This document shows, piece after piece, positions 50,612 to 58,481 of a DNA stretch of 64,000 bases; position 1 is the first letter of the stretch, and every line of letters starts with the position of its first letter. The translations under genes and the position numbers were made by a program. The notes beneath the pieces were generated by a model. It had not been told where the DNA came from, ran no database searches, and was given only the letters and a program-made list of their open reading frames with translations. The DNA is from Hyphococcus flavus (GTDB lineage: Bacteria > Pseudomonadota > Alphaproteobacteria > Caulobacterales > Parvularculaceae). The DNA lies in the NCBI RefSeq assembly GCF_028748065.1, contig NZ_CP118166.1, positions 573,501-637,500 of the forward strand. The letters run 5' to 3'.

Positions 50612-51544
50612 ATGCCTTTCACCGGGCGCAAACAGATATGCATTGATCCGATGGAATTCACTTTCAGTGATTTCTCGGCGCCTTGGTTCGAGCGGCCTTT
50701 TTTCGATGAGGCTGCGAAGCAGGACCAGGAGCCCCATATTGTCCGTCTTGCGGAAGATTTTCGCCGCGACGGCTATCTGAAGCTCGCGTTGGACTTCGAT
50801 CCGGCGACGTTAGACGCTGTCGAGGCTGAAACCCGTGCGCTGCATGGGTGCGCGCGGCGGGTGCAGCATCTGTGGCGCCGTTCGGCCGCCATTCGCGATC
50901 TCGCCTGCGCGCCGCAGGTATTGTCATTGCTGTCTGCGCTTTACGGACGCCGCGCGTTTCCGTTTCAGACACTGAATTTCCCGATCGGCACGCAGCAAAG
51001 AACGCACTCCGACACATTCCATTTTCACTCGGCGCCCTCGCGATACATGTGCGGCGTGTGGGTGGCGCTGGAAGACATAGATGAAGACAACGGGCCGCTG
51101 CATTACTTTCCGGGCAGTCACGCGCTGCCGATTTTTACGCTCGAGGATATCGGCTCGCACCACTATGGCGATTATGAAACCTATGTAGCCAAGCTGTTGC
51201 ATCGATGCGGTTTCAAAAAAGAACTGGGGCTCATGAAACGCGGTGAAGTGCTGATCTGGTCGGCCAATCTGTTTCACGGCGGCGAGCGGATCAAGGACCC
51301 GGCGCGCACGCGGCTCAGTCAGGTCACCCATTATTATTTCGATGATTGCATGTATTTCACGCCGCGCCTGAAAGAATCACCCTTCAGCAAAGGGCGGTTG
51401 CGCTACCCCTACGACTTCAGTCAAAACCGGTTTATCAAAAACCGCCATTTCGACGGTTATGTTGACGTGTCGTTTCGCGATCGCCTGAGCAACTGGCGAG
51501 CAGTTTATATGAAACACACGCCGACGACGCCAGTTAAATCCTGA
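50612..51544 (+). CDS. PhyH-like 2OG-Fe(II) dioxygenase
   Basis: The 310-residue protein resembles the phytanoyl-CoA dioxygenase superfamily. Iron ligands are His132 and Asp134 (RTHSDTFHFHS) and His222 (NLFHGGERI); Arg234 in RTRLSQVTHYY would bind 2-oxoglutarate. LEDIDEDNGPLHYFPGSH is the typical PhyH strand. The C-terminal 60 residues are aromatic and basic (KGRLRYPYDFSQNRFIKNRHFDG). Start may be at 50612 or at 50651 (MEFTFSDF); neither has a strong ribosome site. Substrate unknown. Two unrelated 2OG oxygenases within 3 kb is notable. Confidence 0.87.
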   Translation: MPFTGRKQICIDPMEFTFSDFSAPWFERPFFDEAAKQDQEPHIVRLAEDFRRDGYLKLALDFDPATLDAVEAETRALHGCARRVQHLWRRSAAIRDLACAPQVLSLLSALYGRRAFPFQTLNFPIGTQQRTHSDTFHFHSAPSRYMCGVWVALEDIDEDNGPLHYFPGSHALPIFTLEDIGSHHYGDYETYVAKLLHRCGFKKELGLMKRGEVLIWSANLFHGGERIKDPARTRLSQVTHYYFDDCMYFTPRLKESPFSKGRLRYPYDFSQNRFIKNRHFDGYVDVSFRDRLSNWRAVYMKHTPTTPVKS

Positions 51545-51649
51545 AGTCCGATACCCGCGGCGTCGCCCCTTGTTGAGGCCTATCTACGCGCATCACGCAA
51601 GGCTAATGCTGCGCAGCCACGGTTCCTTATTTAGCGATATATCGAGCTG

Positions 51650-51669
51650 ATAACGCGATAAGGCGTTAT
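51650..51669. promoter_or_regulatory. Inverted repeat upstream of the M28 peptidase gene
   Basis: ATAACGC (51650-51656) and GCGTTAT (51663-51669) form a perfect 7-bp dyad with a 6-base spacer, 58 bases before the start codon. It may be an operator. The rest of the 182-bp gap shows nothing clear. Confidence 0.35.
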
Positions 51670-51726
51670 TGGCGCCCATCAAGGCATGCCATTAAGGTTT
51701 GGCGTTTTATTTGAATAGGGCGTGAG

Positions 51727-53346
51727 ATGAAAAATTGTCTATTAGCCGGCCTTGCGGCCGTTTCCGTTAGTACGTGCCTGCAAGCGGCGTCAGCGAAAGA
51801 CGCCGATGCAAATCGGCTCGAAGCGGATGTCCGGTACCTCTCCGATGACCTTTTTGAGGGTCGTGAAGCAGGAACCCGCGGTTATGATTTGGCGGCGAAG
51901 TTCGTGGCGTCGCGTTATCAGGCGCTTGGCCTCAAGCCAGGCGGCGATGACGGCAGCTATTTTCAGGCCGTTCCAATGCGGGAAACCAAAGCCGCCGCAC
52001 CGGAAGGCGGCGTCTTGCGCTTTTCGGGTCCCAACGCGCCAGACACTTTTATTCGCGGGGAGGATTATTTGGTCGGCGCTAACTTTACGGGAACTGAAGT
52101 CGATATCGAAGCTGAGGTGGTGTTTGTCGGGTTCAGTTTTGTTTCCGAAGAGCATGGGCGCGATGATTTCGCCAATGTTGATGTTGACGGAAAGATCGTC
52201 GCCTTTCTTTATGGCGCGCCGAAATTTCTCAACAGCGAAGAACGCGCCCATAACCGGTCCATACGCGCACAGCGCGCATCCGAAAACGGCGCCATCGGCG
52301 CCCTAGGGTTCTGGTCGCCAGGACTTGAACAACGCTACAGCTTTGCGGACGCGATAGAAAATTTGCCGACTTCCACATCACTGGAATGGGTGCAAGATGG
52401 CGGAGAGGTTTACTCAACCGCACCCAATATTCGCGCGAGCGCCAGCATAAGCCTCGACGGTGCAGAGAAACTCTTCGCCAACGCACCACATACCTGGGCT
52501 GAGATCATGGAGATGGCTGAGAGCGAACAAGGCGAAGTCCCCTCTTTTCCGCTCAACATGACAGCACGCATCGAAAGCCGTTCGGTTCATAAGGATGTGT
52601 CATCACCGAATGTGGTCGCCATTCTGGAAGGCGCCGACCCGGCCCTGCGCGATGAGTATGTGGTCATGACCGCGCATCTTGACCATCACGGCATCGACCC
52701 CACAGATGAAGAGGGCGATGACGAAATCAACAATGGCGCGATCGACAACATGACCGGCGTCTCCGCCATATTAGAAATAGCAAGGCTGTTCGCTGAAAAC
52801 CCGCCGCGCCGGTCTGTCATCTTTATTGCACTGACAGCAGAGGAAAAAGGCCTTGTGGGCTCTGACTATTTTGCGCAAAACCCGACGGCGCCTGCGGAAA
52901 AGATTGTCGCGAACATCAATCTCGATATGGCGATCGTCACCTATCCGTTTACGGACATTGTCGCTTTTGGCGGAGAGCGCTCGACCATGTATCCGGTGGT
53001 AGAAGCGGCCGCAGGGCGCGCGGGGCTGACGTTGAGCCCTGACCCGCAACCGGAACAGGGCTTCTTCACCCGCTCCGACCAGTACAGTTTTGTGAAGACG
53101 GGCGTGCCGGCGCTGAATATCGATCTCGGTTTCGCCAATGGCGGCGAGGCGGCGCAGCAGGAGTTCCTCGAAAACCACTATCACGAAGTCAGCGACGAAG
53201 CGGATTTGATCGACTACGAACAGCTCCGGCGGTTTGCGCAGGTCAATTATGAAATCGCTCGCGGCGTCGCCGACATGGATACGCGCCCGCTTTGGAAAAA
53301 AGGCGACTTCTTCGGCAAGACCTTTAACGGCCCGATGGAGGAGTAA
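51727..53346 (+). CDS. Exported M28-family zinc aminopeptidase
   Basis: The 539-residue protein has a signal peptide (about 1-23), a PA-type insert (about 90-240) and an M28 peptidase domain. Zinc ligands and catalytic residues are His317 (TAHLDHHG), Asp340 (NGAIDNMTG), Glu372-Glu373 (LTAEEKGL), Asp400 (NINLDM) and His486 (NHYHEVSD). It probably removes N-terminal residues from peptides in the periplasm or outside. It begins after a 182-bp intergenic stretch with an inverted repeat, and ends 10 bp from a convergent regulator gene. Confidence 0.93.
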   Translation: MKNCLLAGLAAVSVSTCLQAASAKDADANRLEADVRYLSDDLFEGREAGTRGYDLAAKFVASRYQALGLKPGGDDGSYFQAVPMRETKAAAPEGGVLRFSGPNAPDTFIRGEDYLVGANFTGTEVDIEAEVVFVGFSFVSEEHGRDDFANVDVDGKIVAFLYGAPKFLNSEERAHNRSIRAQRASENGAIGALGFWSPGLEQRYSFADAIENLPTSTSLEWVQDGGEVYSTAPNIRASASISLDGAEKLFANAPHTWAEIMEMAESEQGEVPSFPLNMTARIESRSVHKDVSSPNVVAILEGADPALRDEYVVMTAHLDHHGIDPTDEEGDDEINNGAIDNMTGVSAILEIARLFAENPPRRSVIFIALTAEEKGLVGSDYFAQNPTAPAEKIVANINLDMAIVTYPFTDIVAFGGERSTMYPVVEAAAGRAGLTLSPDPQPEQGFFTRSDQYSFVKTGVPALNIDLGFANGGEAAQQEFLENHYHEVSDEADLIDYEQLRRFAQVNYEIARGVADMDTRPLWKKGDFFGKTFNGPMEE

Positions 53347-53356
53347 GCTCAGGCGC

Positions 53357-54049
53357 CTATTTCACCCGCACCCGATACGCGCATCGCCGCGCGCCGGCGA
53401 GGATGTGTTCTTCGCGTTCGACTTTCACGTCCTTGCCGAGGACGTCTGAGAAAACTTTCAACTCGCCTGCGCAAAGACCGGTGCAGGCTTTCGCCGCCGA
53501 ACAGATCGGACAGTGATTTTCGATCAGCAGCCAGTCGCGCCCGTCTTTTTTCGCCTCGGCCATGTAGCCTTCGTCGGATCGAGCCTTGGCTAATCGCTTG
53601 ACGCGTTCAGCCGTGGTTTTCGCACTGGCCAGTTTTTCGCCATAGGCAGCGCGCTGCATGTTCCCATGCTTCTTGACGAGCTTCGCCAACCCTTCAGCGC
53701 CAAACAGTTCCTCAACGGACTTGATCATCTCAACCGCCAGCGACTGATGCGCGTCAGGAAAAACGTTCGCGGCCTTTTCGGTAAGCGACCAGTATTTGAG
53801 CGGGCGCCCGCGCCCCTGCGCTTCTGATCGCGCCTTGACGAGACCTTCTTCTTCAAGCGCATAAAGCTGCAGACGCGCGGCCATGGGTGTAATGCCGAGC
53901 GCCGGGCCCATATGCGACGCGCACTGCTCCCCTTCCCGTTTCATCATGTCGAGAATAGCGGCGCGCGTGGCGCCAGCCTCAGCCCCATTGGCCTTTGTTT
54001 TTCTGGGTTTATCGGATTTTCCGATTTTTGCGTTCGATATTTTGCTCAT
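53357..54049 (-). CDS. SufR-like winged-helix regulator with cysteine cluster
   Basis: The 230-residue protein has a basic N-terminal tail, a winged helix (about 25-95; AILDMMKREGEQCASHMGPALGI, LQLYALEEEGLVKAR, GRPLKYWSLTEKA) and a C-terminal domain with cysteines at 180, 183, 189, 193 and 223 (HCPICSAAKACTGLC). This is the layout of SufR-type Fe-S sensing repressors, in which three or four cysteines hold a cluster. Its binding target is likely the dyad at 54071-54101 between it and the divergent VOC operon. Fe-S sensing is inference from the cysteine pattern. Confidence 0.85.
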   Translation of the reverse strand: MSKISNAKIGKSDKPRKTKANGAEAGATRAAILDMMKREGEQCASHMGPALGITPMAARLQLYALEEEGLVKARSEAQGRGRPLKYWSLTEKAANVFPDAHQSLAVEMIKSVEELFGAEGLAKLVKKHGNMQRAAYGEKLASAKTTAERVKRLAKARSDEGYMAEAKKDGRDWLLIENHCPICSAAKACTGLCAGELKVFSDVLGKDVKVEREEHILAGARRCAYRVRVK

Positions 54050-54070
54050 CGATTATTTATAAAAGTTATT

Positions 54071-54101
54071 GCTTTCAAAAACAAGGGCTATTATTGAAAG
54101 C
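54071..54101. promoter_or_regulatory. Dyad operator candidate between SufR-like regulator and VOC operon
   Basis: GCTTTCAA (54071-54078) and TTGAAAGC (54094-54101) are perfect inverted repeats with a 15-base AT-rich spacer. The centre lies 42 bases before the VOC start and 38 before the regulator start, in a 80-bp divergent gap. Confidence 0.6.
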
Positions 54102-54129
54102 TTATTCTTTCTTAAATAAGGAGGCGATG

Positions 54130-54597
54130 ATGGCCGAAAAGAAAACAACCGAAACGCCGGCCGCACAGCGACTGGAACACGTCAACATGGTCGTGACCAA
54201 CCTCGACGCGACAACGAATTTCCTGCTCGCGGCGTTTCCCGAATGGCGCATACGCGGCGAAGGCGGCGGCGAGTGGGCAGGCGTGCCGCGGCGCTGGGCG
54301 CATGTTGGCGATGACGGCAACTATCTGACGCTCAACGAGTTCAAAATTCCTGAAGCCGCAAAAGGACGGCACCGCGACCTGAAAGGCGCCGAGCCCGGCC
54401 TTGCCCATCTGGGCTTTGAAGTCACCGACATCGACGCTGTCATGGCGCGGCTCAAGGACGCTGGTTATGCGCCCGATCATCTGGGTGAGGATCATCCCCA
54501 CCGGCGCAATATTTATTACGTCAACGAAGAAGGACTTGAGTTCGAATTTGTCGAGTACTCAAGCACGATCCCGCAGGAAAAGAACCTTTATCAATAG
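54130..54597 (+). CDS. VOC-superfamily (glyoxalase-like) protein
   Basis: The 155-residue protein has the vicinal-oxygen-chelate fold with two beta-alpha-beta-beta-beta units: RLEHVNMVVTNLDATTNFLLAAFPEWRIRG, then GLAHLGFEVTDIDAVMARLKDAGY and a last strand LEFEFVEYSS that would give the metal ligand Glu. Metal ligands of the type His/Glu fit. Such proteins isomerise or cleave small carbonyl substrates or bind drugs. ATG at 54130 is best spaced from AAGGAGG; ATG at 54127 is too close. It is the first gene of a three-gene unit with a 26-residue ORF and a flavin reductase-like gene. Confidence 0.88.
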   Translation: MAEKKTTETPAAQRLEHVNMVVTNLDATTNFLLAAFPEWRIRGEGGGEWAGVPRRWAHVGDDGNYLTLNEFKIPEAAKGRHRDLKGAEPGLAHLGFEVTDIDAVMARLKDAGYAPDHLGEDHPHRRNIYYVNEEGLEFEFVEYSSTIPQEKNLYQ

Positions 54598-54606
54598 GAG
54601 AGAGAC

Positions 54607-54687
54607 ATGATCAGACGAAACACACGCGCCGAAGGCAATGAAATAGTTGAACATCTGCGGCGCATCTTTGACCGCAAGCGAAAGTAA
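54607..54687 (+). CDS. 26-residue basic microprotein
   Basis: A short frame of 26 codons starts 9 bp after the VOC stop and lies behind GGAGAGAGAC, a strong ribosome site. The peptide is basic and helical: MIRRNTRAEGNEIVEHLRR then IFDRKRK. It ends 11 bp before the next gene. It could be a true microprotein or a leader that couples translation to the next gene. It is too short for a family assignment. Confidence 0.55.
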   Translation: MIRRNTRAEGNEIVEHLRRIFDRKRK

Positions 54688-54698
54688 GCGGGCAAATA

Positions 54699-55211
54699 AT
54701 GTCGATTATCGGTTTTCTGGGATCGTCGAGGTCCGATGGCCACACTGCCGCGTTGACCAGGCAAGTCTTCACCAAGCTTGATCAGGCGGAACTTGTCGAT
54801 CTCAGCAAACTGACGATTGGCCCCTATTCCTATGACGACGCCTATGCGGCGGATGACTTCGCCCCGCTGGCGCAAAAAATGAAAAAGGCGAAGGCAATCG
54901 TCTTCGCCAGCCCCGTCTACTGGTACTCCATGAGCGCGCAGATGAAGACGTTTTTTGACAGACTGACTGACCTGACGGGCGGCGCGTTAAAACCAATAGG
55001 CAAGTCACTCGCCGGAAAACACATGTTCGCCATCGCTACGGGCGGCTCGCCATCGGCGCCGGCGTCTTTCACGCAACCGTTCGCCGATACGGCCGGTTAT
55101 TTCGACATGCATTGGGGCGGGCTATTATATGCGCGCAGTAGTGAAGTTCATTCGACCGACACTGAACAGCAACTGAAAAAGTTTTCGGAAGCCGTTCAGA
55201 CATCAATCTGA
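54699..55211 (+). CDS. Flavodoxin-like NAD(P)H-dependent FMN reductase/oxidoreductase
   Basis: The 170-residue protein has a flavodoxin-like fold: FLGSSRSDGHTAAL (5-18) for FMN phosphate, FASPVYWYSMSAQMKTFFDRL (about 69-89) as in the NAD(P)H-dependent FMN reductase and WrbA-like groups, and a IATGGSPSAPASF loop. It should transfer electrons from NAD(P)H through FMN to quinones or other acceptors. It is the third gene of the operon with the VOC protein, divergent from the SufR-like regulator, so a reactive-carbonyl or redox-stress response is likely. Confidence 0.88.
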   Translation: MSIIGFLGSSRSDGHTAALTRQVFTKLDQAELVDLSKLTIGPYSYDDAYAADDFAPLAQKMKKAKAIVFASPVYWYSMSAQMKTFFDRLTDLTGGALKPIGKSLAGKHMFAIATGGSPSAPASFTQPFADTAGYFDMHWGGLLYARSSEVHSTDTEQQLKKFSEAVQTSI

Positions 55212-55408
55212 TCCGTTCCGGCATGATCCGCGCGAACAAACTAAAATCATGCCGCCGCCGCAAATCGGTCCCAATTTCAAACGACCGTTCTCCCTAGCGA
55301 AATTCTATCGCCTTTGACGTCAGGGGGAGAGCTTGGACGTCGAAAGCGGCTGGCGGCGCATGCCTTTCAACGCCCCGCGCTCCGCCGTTTTTCCAATCGA
55401 TCCCCTCA

Positions 55409-55424
55409 TGTGATCTGCGTCACA
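55409..55424. promoter_or_regulatory. CRP/FNR-type palindrome
   Basis: TGTGA-TCTGCG-TCACA is a perfect match to the CRP consensus TGTGA-N6-TCACA. It lies 61 bases upstream (centre) of the ATG at 55478. A CRP-like regulator should act on the downstream exported proteins. Confidence 0.6.
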
Positions 55425-55477
55425 GGCGCGCCAGACGGATTTGGTTAATCCTGACGGCGACAATGAGGGAGAGCGAT

Positions 55478-55987
55478 ATGAAATGGCTTTACGGACTTTG
55501 TGCTTTTCAAACCCTTTTGCTGGGCGGCGTAAGCCTGCAGGTCGCGGGATTTGACGTCCGCACGGACGAAATCGCCGACATGGCGCGCGAGGCGAAGCAC
55601 GCCGCCGCGCAATCCGCTAACACGGCGAGTGATGACTGGTCCTGGCCGTCATCCTCGACAGGCGGCGCAAGCGCTGAGGAAATCCGCCTTATCGTTCAGG
55701 AAGAAATCGCCGCCCTTGAAACGAATATTCGCGCGTCCGCTTCCGCACAGTACGCGGCGCAGACAACGCGCGCCGTAAAACCACGCCTCGAACAAAAAGA
55801 AATCGAACGGCTGGAAGCGTCCTACCAGAACGACCTTTCCTATTACCGCAGCCGCGGCGCCATCACCGACAAGGAAATGGCGTCGCTACAAATGACCATT
55901 GCGAAACTGCCGCAAACCGAACGCCGCGCCGCGCTGTCGCAGCTCGCCAGAGCCCTGGCGAGCGGCGAGATCGACGGCCGGATGTAA
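55478..55987 (+). CDS. Single-helix membrane-anchored protein of unknown function
   Basis: The 169-residue protein has an N-terminal membrane helix (WLYGLCAFQTLLLGGVSLQVAG), a Ser/Ala-rich linker (ASDDWSWPSSSTGGAS) and a helical C-terminal half with a QEEIAALETNIRASASAQYAA coil and charged stretch. No family is recognised; the helical part (RLEQKEIERLEASYQND) resembles bitopic periplasmic proteins. ATG at 55478 follows GAGGGAGAG; the earlier ATG at 55463 is less likely. It is preceded by a CRP-type palindrome. Confidence 0.65.
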   Translation: MKWLYGLCAFQTLLLGGVSLQVAGFDVRTDEIADMAREAKHAAAQSANTASDDWSWPSSSTGGASAEEIRLIVQEEIAALETNIRASASAQYAAQTTRAVKPRLEQKEIERLEASYQNDLSYYRSRGAITDKEMASLQMTIAKLPQTERRAALSQLARALASGEIDGRM

Positions 55988-56020
55988 CCTCAAGAGCTCT
56001 AACCAAAGGGAGAGATGAAG

Positions 56021-56443
56021 ATGAAGACCAAACGTAAATATATCGCAGCCGGCGTCGCCGCCGCATTCGTTTCAAGCGCCGCTGTCGCCGGCATGATCCA
56101 GCCCGCGCCGGTGGATGTGGACCTTGCGACGAATTTCGCCGGCGGCGACATGCTCAGTGCACGGTACGCGCCGAATAAAAACGAGTTTATCGGTTGCGGC
56201 GTGCGCAAGTTTGATGATGGCGCCGGCGGCGCTACCGCTTTCGGTTTCTGTCAGGCCGAGGATGCGGATGGCGAGCGCGCGTTCTGCAACACAGACAATG
56301 AAGACCTTCTCGACGCGATCGAAGCGAGCGCTGATTACGGATATGTAACCTTTAGCTGGGAGCCGAAAACTCAGCGGTGTACGCGCATCGGTTTCTCGAA
56401 CCAGTCGTTTTATGTGCCGCCGAATGTCGGCAGCAACCTGTAA
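56021..56443 (+). CDS. Small exported cysteine-containing protein of unknown function
   Basis: The 140-residue protein has a signal peptide (MKTKRKYIAAGVAAAFVSSA, cleavage about residue 23) and a mature part with four cysteines (IGCGVRK, GFCQAED, FCNTDN, QRCTRI), which could form two disulfides. A Gly-rich turn (DDGAGGATAFGF) lies in the middle. No family is recognised. ATG at 56021 is eight bases past GGGAG; the ATG at 56015 is too close to it. A strong terminator follows at 56466-56503. It is 33 bp downstream of the preceding gene and may be co-transcribed. Confidence 0.7.
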   Translation: MKTKRKYIAAGVAAAFVSSAAVAGMIQPAPVDVDLATNFAGGDMLSARYAPNKNEFIGCGVRKFDDGAGGATAFGFCQAEDADGERAFCNTDNEDLLDAIEASADYGYVTFSWEPKTQRCTRIGFSNQSFYVPPNVGSNL

Positions 56444-56465
56444 GTATTTGCGTTTTCTTACACAG

Positions 56466-56503
56466 AACCGCATCACCGGAATGGTGGTGCGGTTTTTATT
56501 TTT
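56466..56503 (+). terminator. Rho-independent terminator
   Basis: ACCGCATCACC (56467-56477) pairs with GGTGGTGCGGT (56483-56493) as an 11-bp stem with one G-T pair, a five-base loop, and TTTTATTTTTC after it. Confidence 0.9.
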
Positions 56504-56719
56504 CATGTGATGAAAATTTTAGCGGCGCAAACACTATAGAATCAGACAGCGATTTCTGCGCTGCAAAAAAAGTCAATCTTGCCCCCCCCAAGGCGCGGCT
56601 TATAAAGTCCCCGTTCGCGGCAATAATCGCTTCTTGCGACATTGCTAAACGTTGGTCGCCTGCTGTGGTTAGCGGGCTCAATATTCAATCGGCGGAGACG
56701 CCGACTTGAAGGGGAATAT

Positions 56720-58357
56720 ATGATTACCAAACTTGCTAAAACCTCGGCGCTTGCATCGTTTTTGCTTGCCGGCGCCAGCATGCCGACGCTCGCGCAGAGC
56801 GAAGGTTCTGCATCTGACTATCCGCTTACGATGTTGAATGACTGCTCAACGGAATGCGGCTTTCCTGAATTCGCAGACGCTGATGAAGCCGCTGCGTATC
56901 TGCAAAGCCGCTTTTTGAACAATGGCGAAGGCGGCGCGCCGAGCGGCGCCGGCGGATCGCCGGGCGGCGCTGGCGGTCCAAGCGGGATCGGTCTCGGGTT
57001 AGGACTTGGCCTGAACGCGCCTCAGGTTGTGTATCTTGATTTTCAACCCGGTGAGCCGACTTACACCTTCAGCCTGTTCGGCATCACGCTGACGCTGAAC
57101 GACTATTTTTATACGGATGAAGACAAGGAAATCGTCAAATCCCGGATTGCAGCCGACTACGCGCCTTATAACTTCGAGTTCGTTCTGGAAGAACCGACAG
57201 AAGGCGACTATGTCACACTGCAGTTCAACTCGAATGACGCCCCCTGTGCAGGGACAGCAGGCGTATGCCCATCGGGCGGCATCCTGTTCGGTTCGGCTGG
57301 GGAGATTGACTTTGGCAACGACAACCGTTCGATCGTCGCGATCAACGACGCCAACCTCTGGCCGTTCCTGAATGCGCTCGACCCGATTCTGGGCCGTCCG
57401 GCAGGCACATTCATCGAAGACAACGCATTGATCGACGTTATCGGAGCGCGCACCGATGGCCCTGACGCGGTCACTGCTGATGAGGCTGCGCGCATCGCCG
57501 TACTCAACCAGACGTCGAACACTGGCGCCCACGAGCTGGGTCACGGTCTCGGTCTTCGTCACTATGACGCCTGGGGTCCGATCGGCGGCGGCCTGCCCTC
57601 GACTGGCACGCCGGAACCTGCCTCATTCGCCCCCGTCTATGACGGCCCGGCCGACGGTGATGAGACGGTACTGCACATTATGTCGTCAGGCGCCAGCTCA
57701 GGTTTGCCGCTATCCCAAGCAGCGAACGCTGATCGCTTCCACTCGGAACGTTCGGCGATCAAACTCGCCATCAACGAACGTGGCCGTTTCGTCACTGACG
57801 AGCAGGCGAATAGCGGTCAGGCGAAACTGAAGAAGCTTCAGGTCGTCAACCCAATCCTTGAAGGCGAAAACGCTGACGGGCGGATTGACGTTCGCAACAT
57901 CGTTGTTGAAGGGCGCCTGGACGAGCTTGACGAAGTCGATACGCTGACCTTCTCGGGCAAAGCCGGTCAGGTTTTCAACGCCGAACTGATTTCGAATGTT
58001 GAAAGCTTCTTCTTCCCCGAATGGGACAGCATGATCGGCAAACTCACGCTTTACAAGCAGGAGTCCAACGGCTCGCTGACCGAAGTCGCCACCAACGACG
58101 CTGAGTTTGAAAGCTTTGACGCTTTCCTGCTTGACGCCGTATTGCCGGAGAACGGCACTTACGTGCTTCATGCAGAAGCGCCGAATGAAATCTTCCTCGG
58201 CTTCGACGCCATGGGCGATCCTATCATTCTTCCGCTTTCGGACTTTGGCTTCACTGATGAGCTGGAATACCGGACGGGCCAGTACATTCTCAACGCCTAT
58301 ATCGTTGAGTCCAAAAACGGAAACGGTCCAAAGAAAATCGGCGGCCCCAAGAAATAA
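56720..58357 (+). CDS. Secreted zinc metalloprotease with metzincin signature
   Basis: The 545-residue protein has a signal peptide (ASFLLAGASMPTLAQ), a Gly/Ser/Pro-rich linker (residues 69-97, GGAPSGAGGSPGGAGG then a LGLGLGL run), and a protease domain. The zinc motif is HELGHGLGLRH (His271, Glu272, His275, His281), with a Met-turn candidate Met321 in LHIMSSG. The C-terminal 130 residues form a beta-rich domain (about 400-545, VRNIVVEGRLDELDEVDTLTF...) similar to PPC-like secreted domains. AAGGGGAATAT precedes the ATG. A metzincin with this architecture is not one I can name. Confidence 0.88.
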   Translation: MITKLAKTSALASFLLAGASMPTLAQSEGSASDYPLTMLNDCSTECGFPEFADADEAAAYLQSRFLNNGEGGAPSGAGGSPGGAGGPSGIGLGLGLGLNAPQVVYLDFQPGEPTYTFSLFGITLTLNDYFYTDEDKEIVKSRIAADYAPYNFEFVLEEPTEGDYVTLQFNSNDAPCAGTAGVCPSGGILFGSAGEIDFGNDNRSIVAINDANLWPFLNALDPILGRPAGTFIEDNALIDVIGARTDGPDAVTADEAARIAVLNQTSNTGAHELGHGLGLRHYDAWGPIGGGLPSTGTPEPASFAPVYDGPADGDETVLHIMSSGASSGLPLSQAANADRFHSERSAIKLAINERGRFVTDEQANSGQAKLKKLQVVNPILEGENADGRIDVRNIVVEGRLDELDEVDTLTFSGKAGQVFNAELISNVESFFFPEWDSMIGKLTLYKQESNGSLTEVATNDAEFESFDAFLLDAVLPENGTYVLHAEAPNEIFLGFDAMGDPIILPLSDFGFTDELEYRTGQYILNAYIVESKNGNGPKKIGGPKK

Positions 58358-58379
58358 TCTTGAGGCTTTACGATAAAGG

Positions 58380-58407
58380 AAAAGCCCCGCTTCGGCGGGG
58401 CTTTTTT
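58380..58407 (+). terminator. Rho-independent terminator
   Basis: GCCCCGC-TTCG-GCGGGGC forms a stem with a stable UUCG tetraloop, followed by TTTTTT. Confidence 0.95.
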
Positions 58408-58481
58408 CATGGGGTTTACGGACCGAATCGGTCGCCTCTCCTGGAAAACCGTGCTATGGGCGCGCCCGGGCAAGGGGCGAG

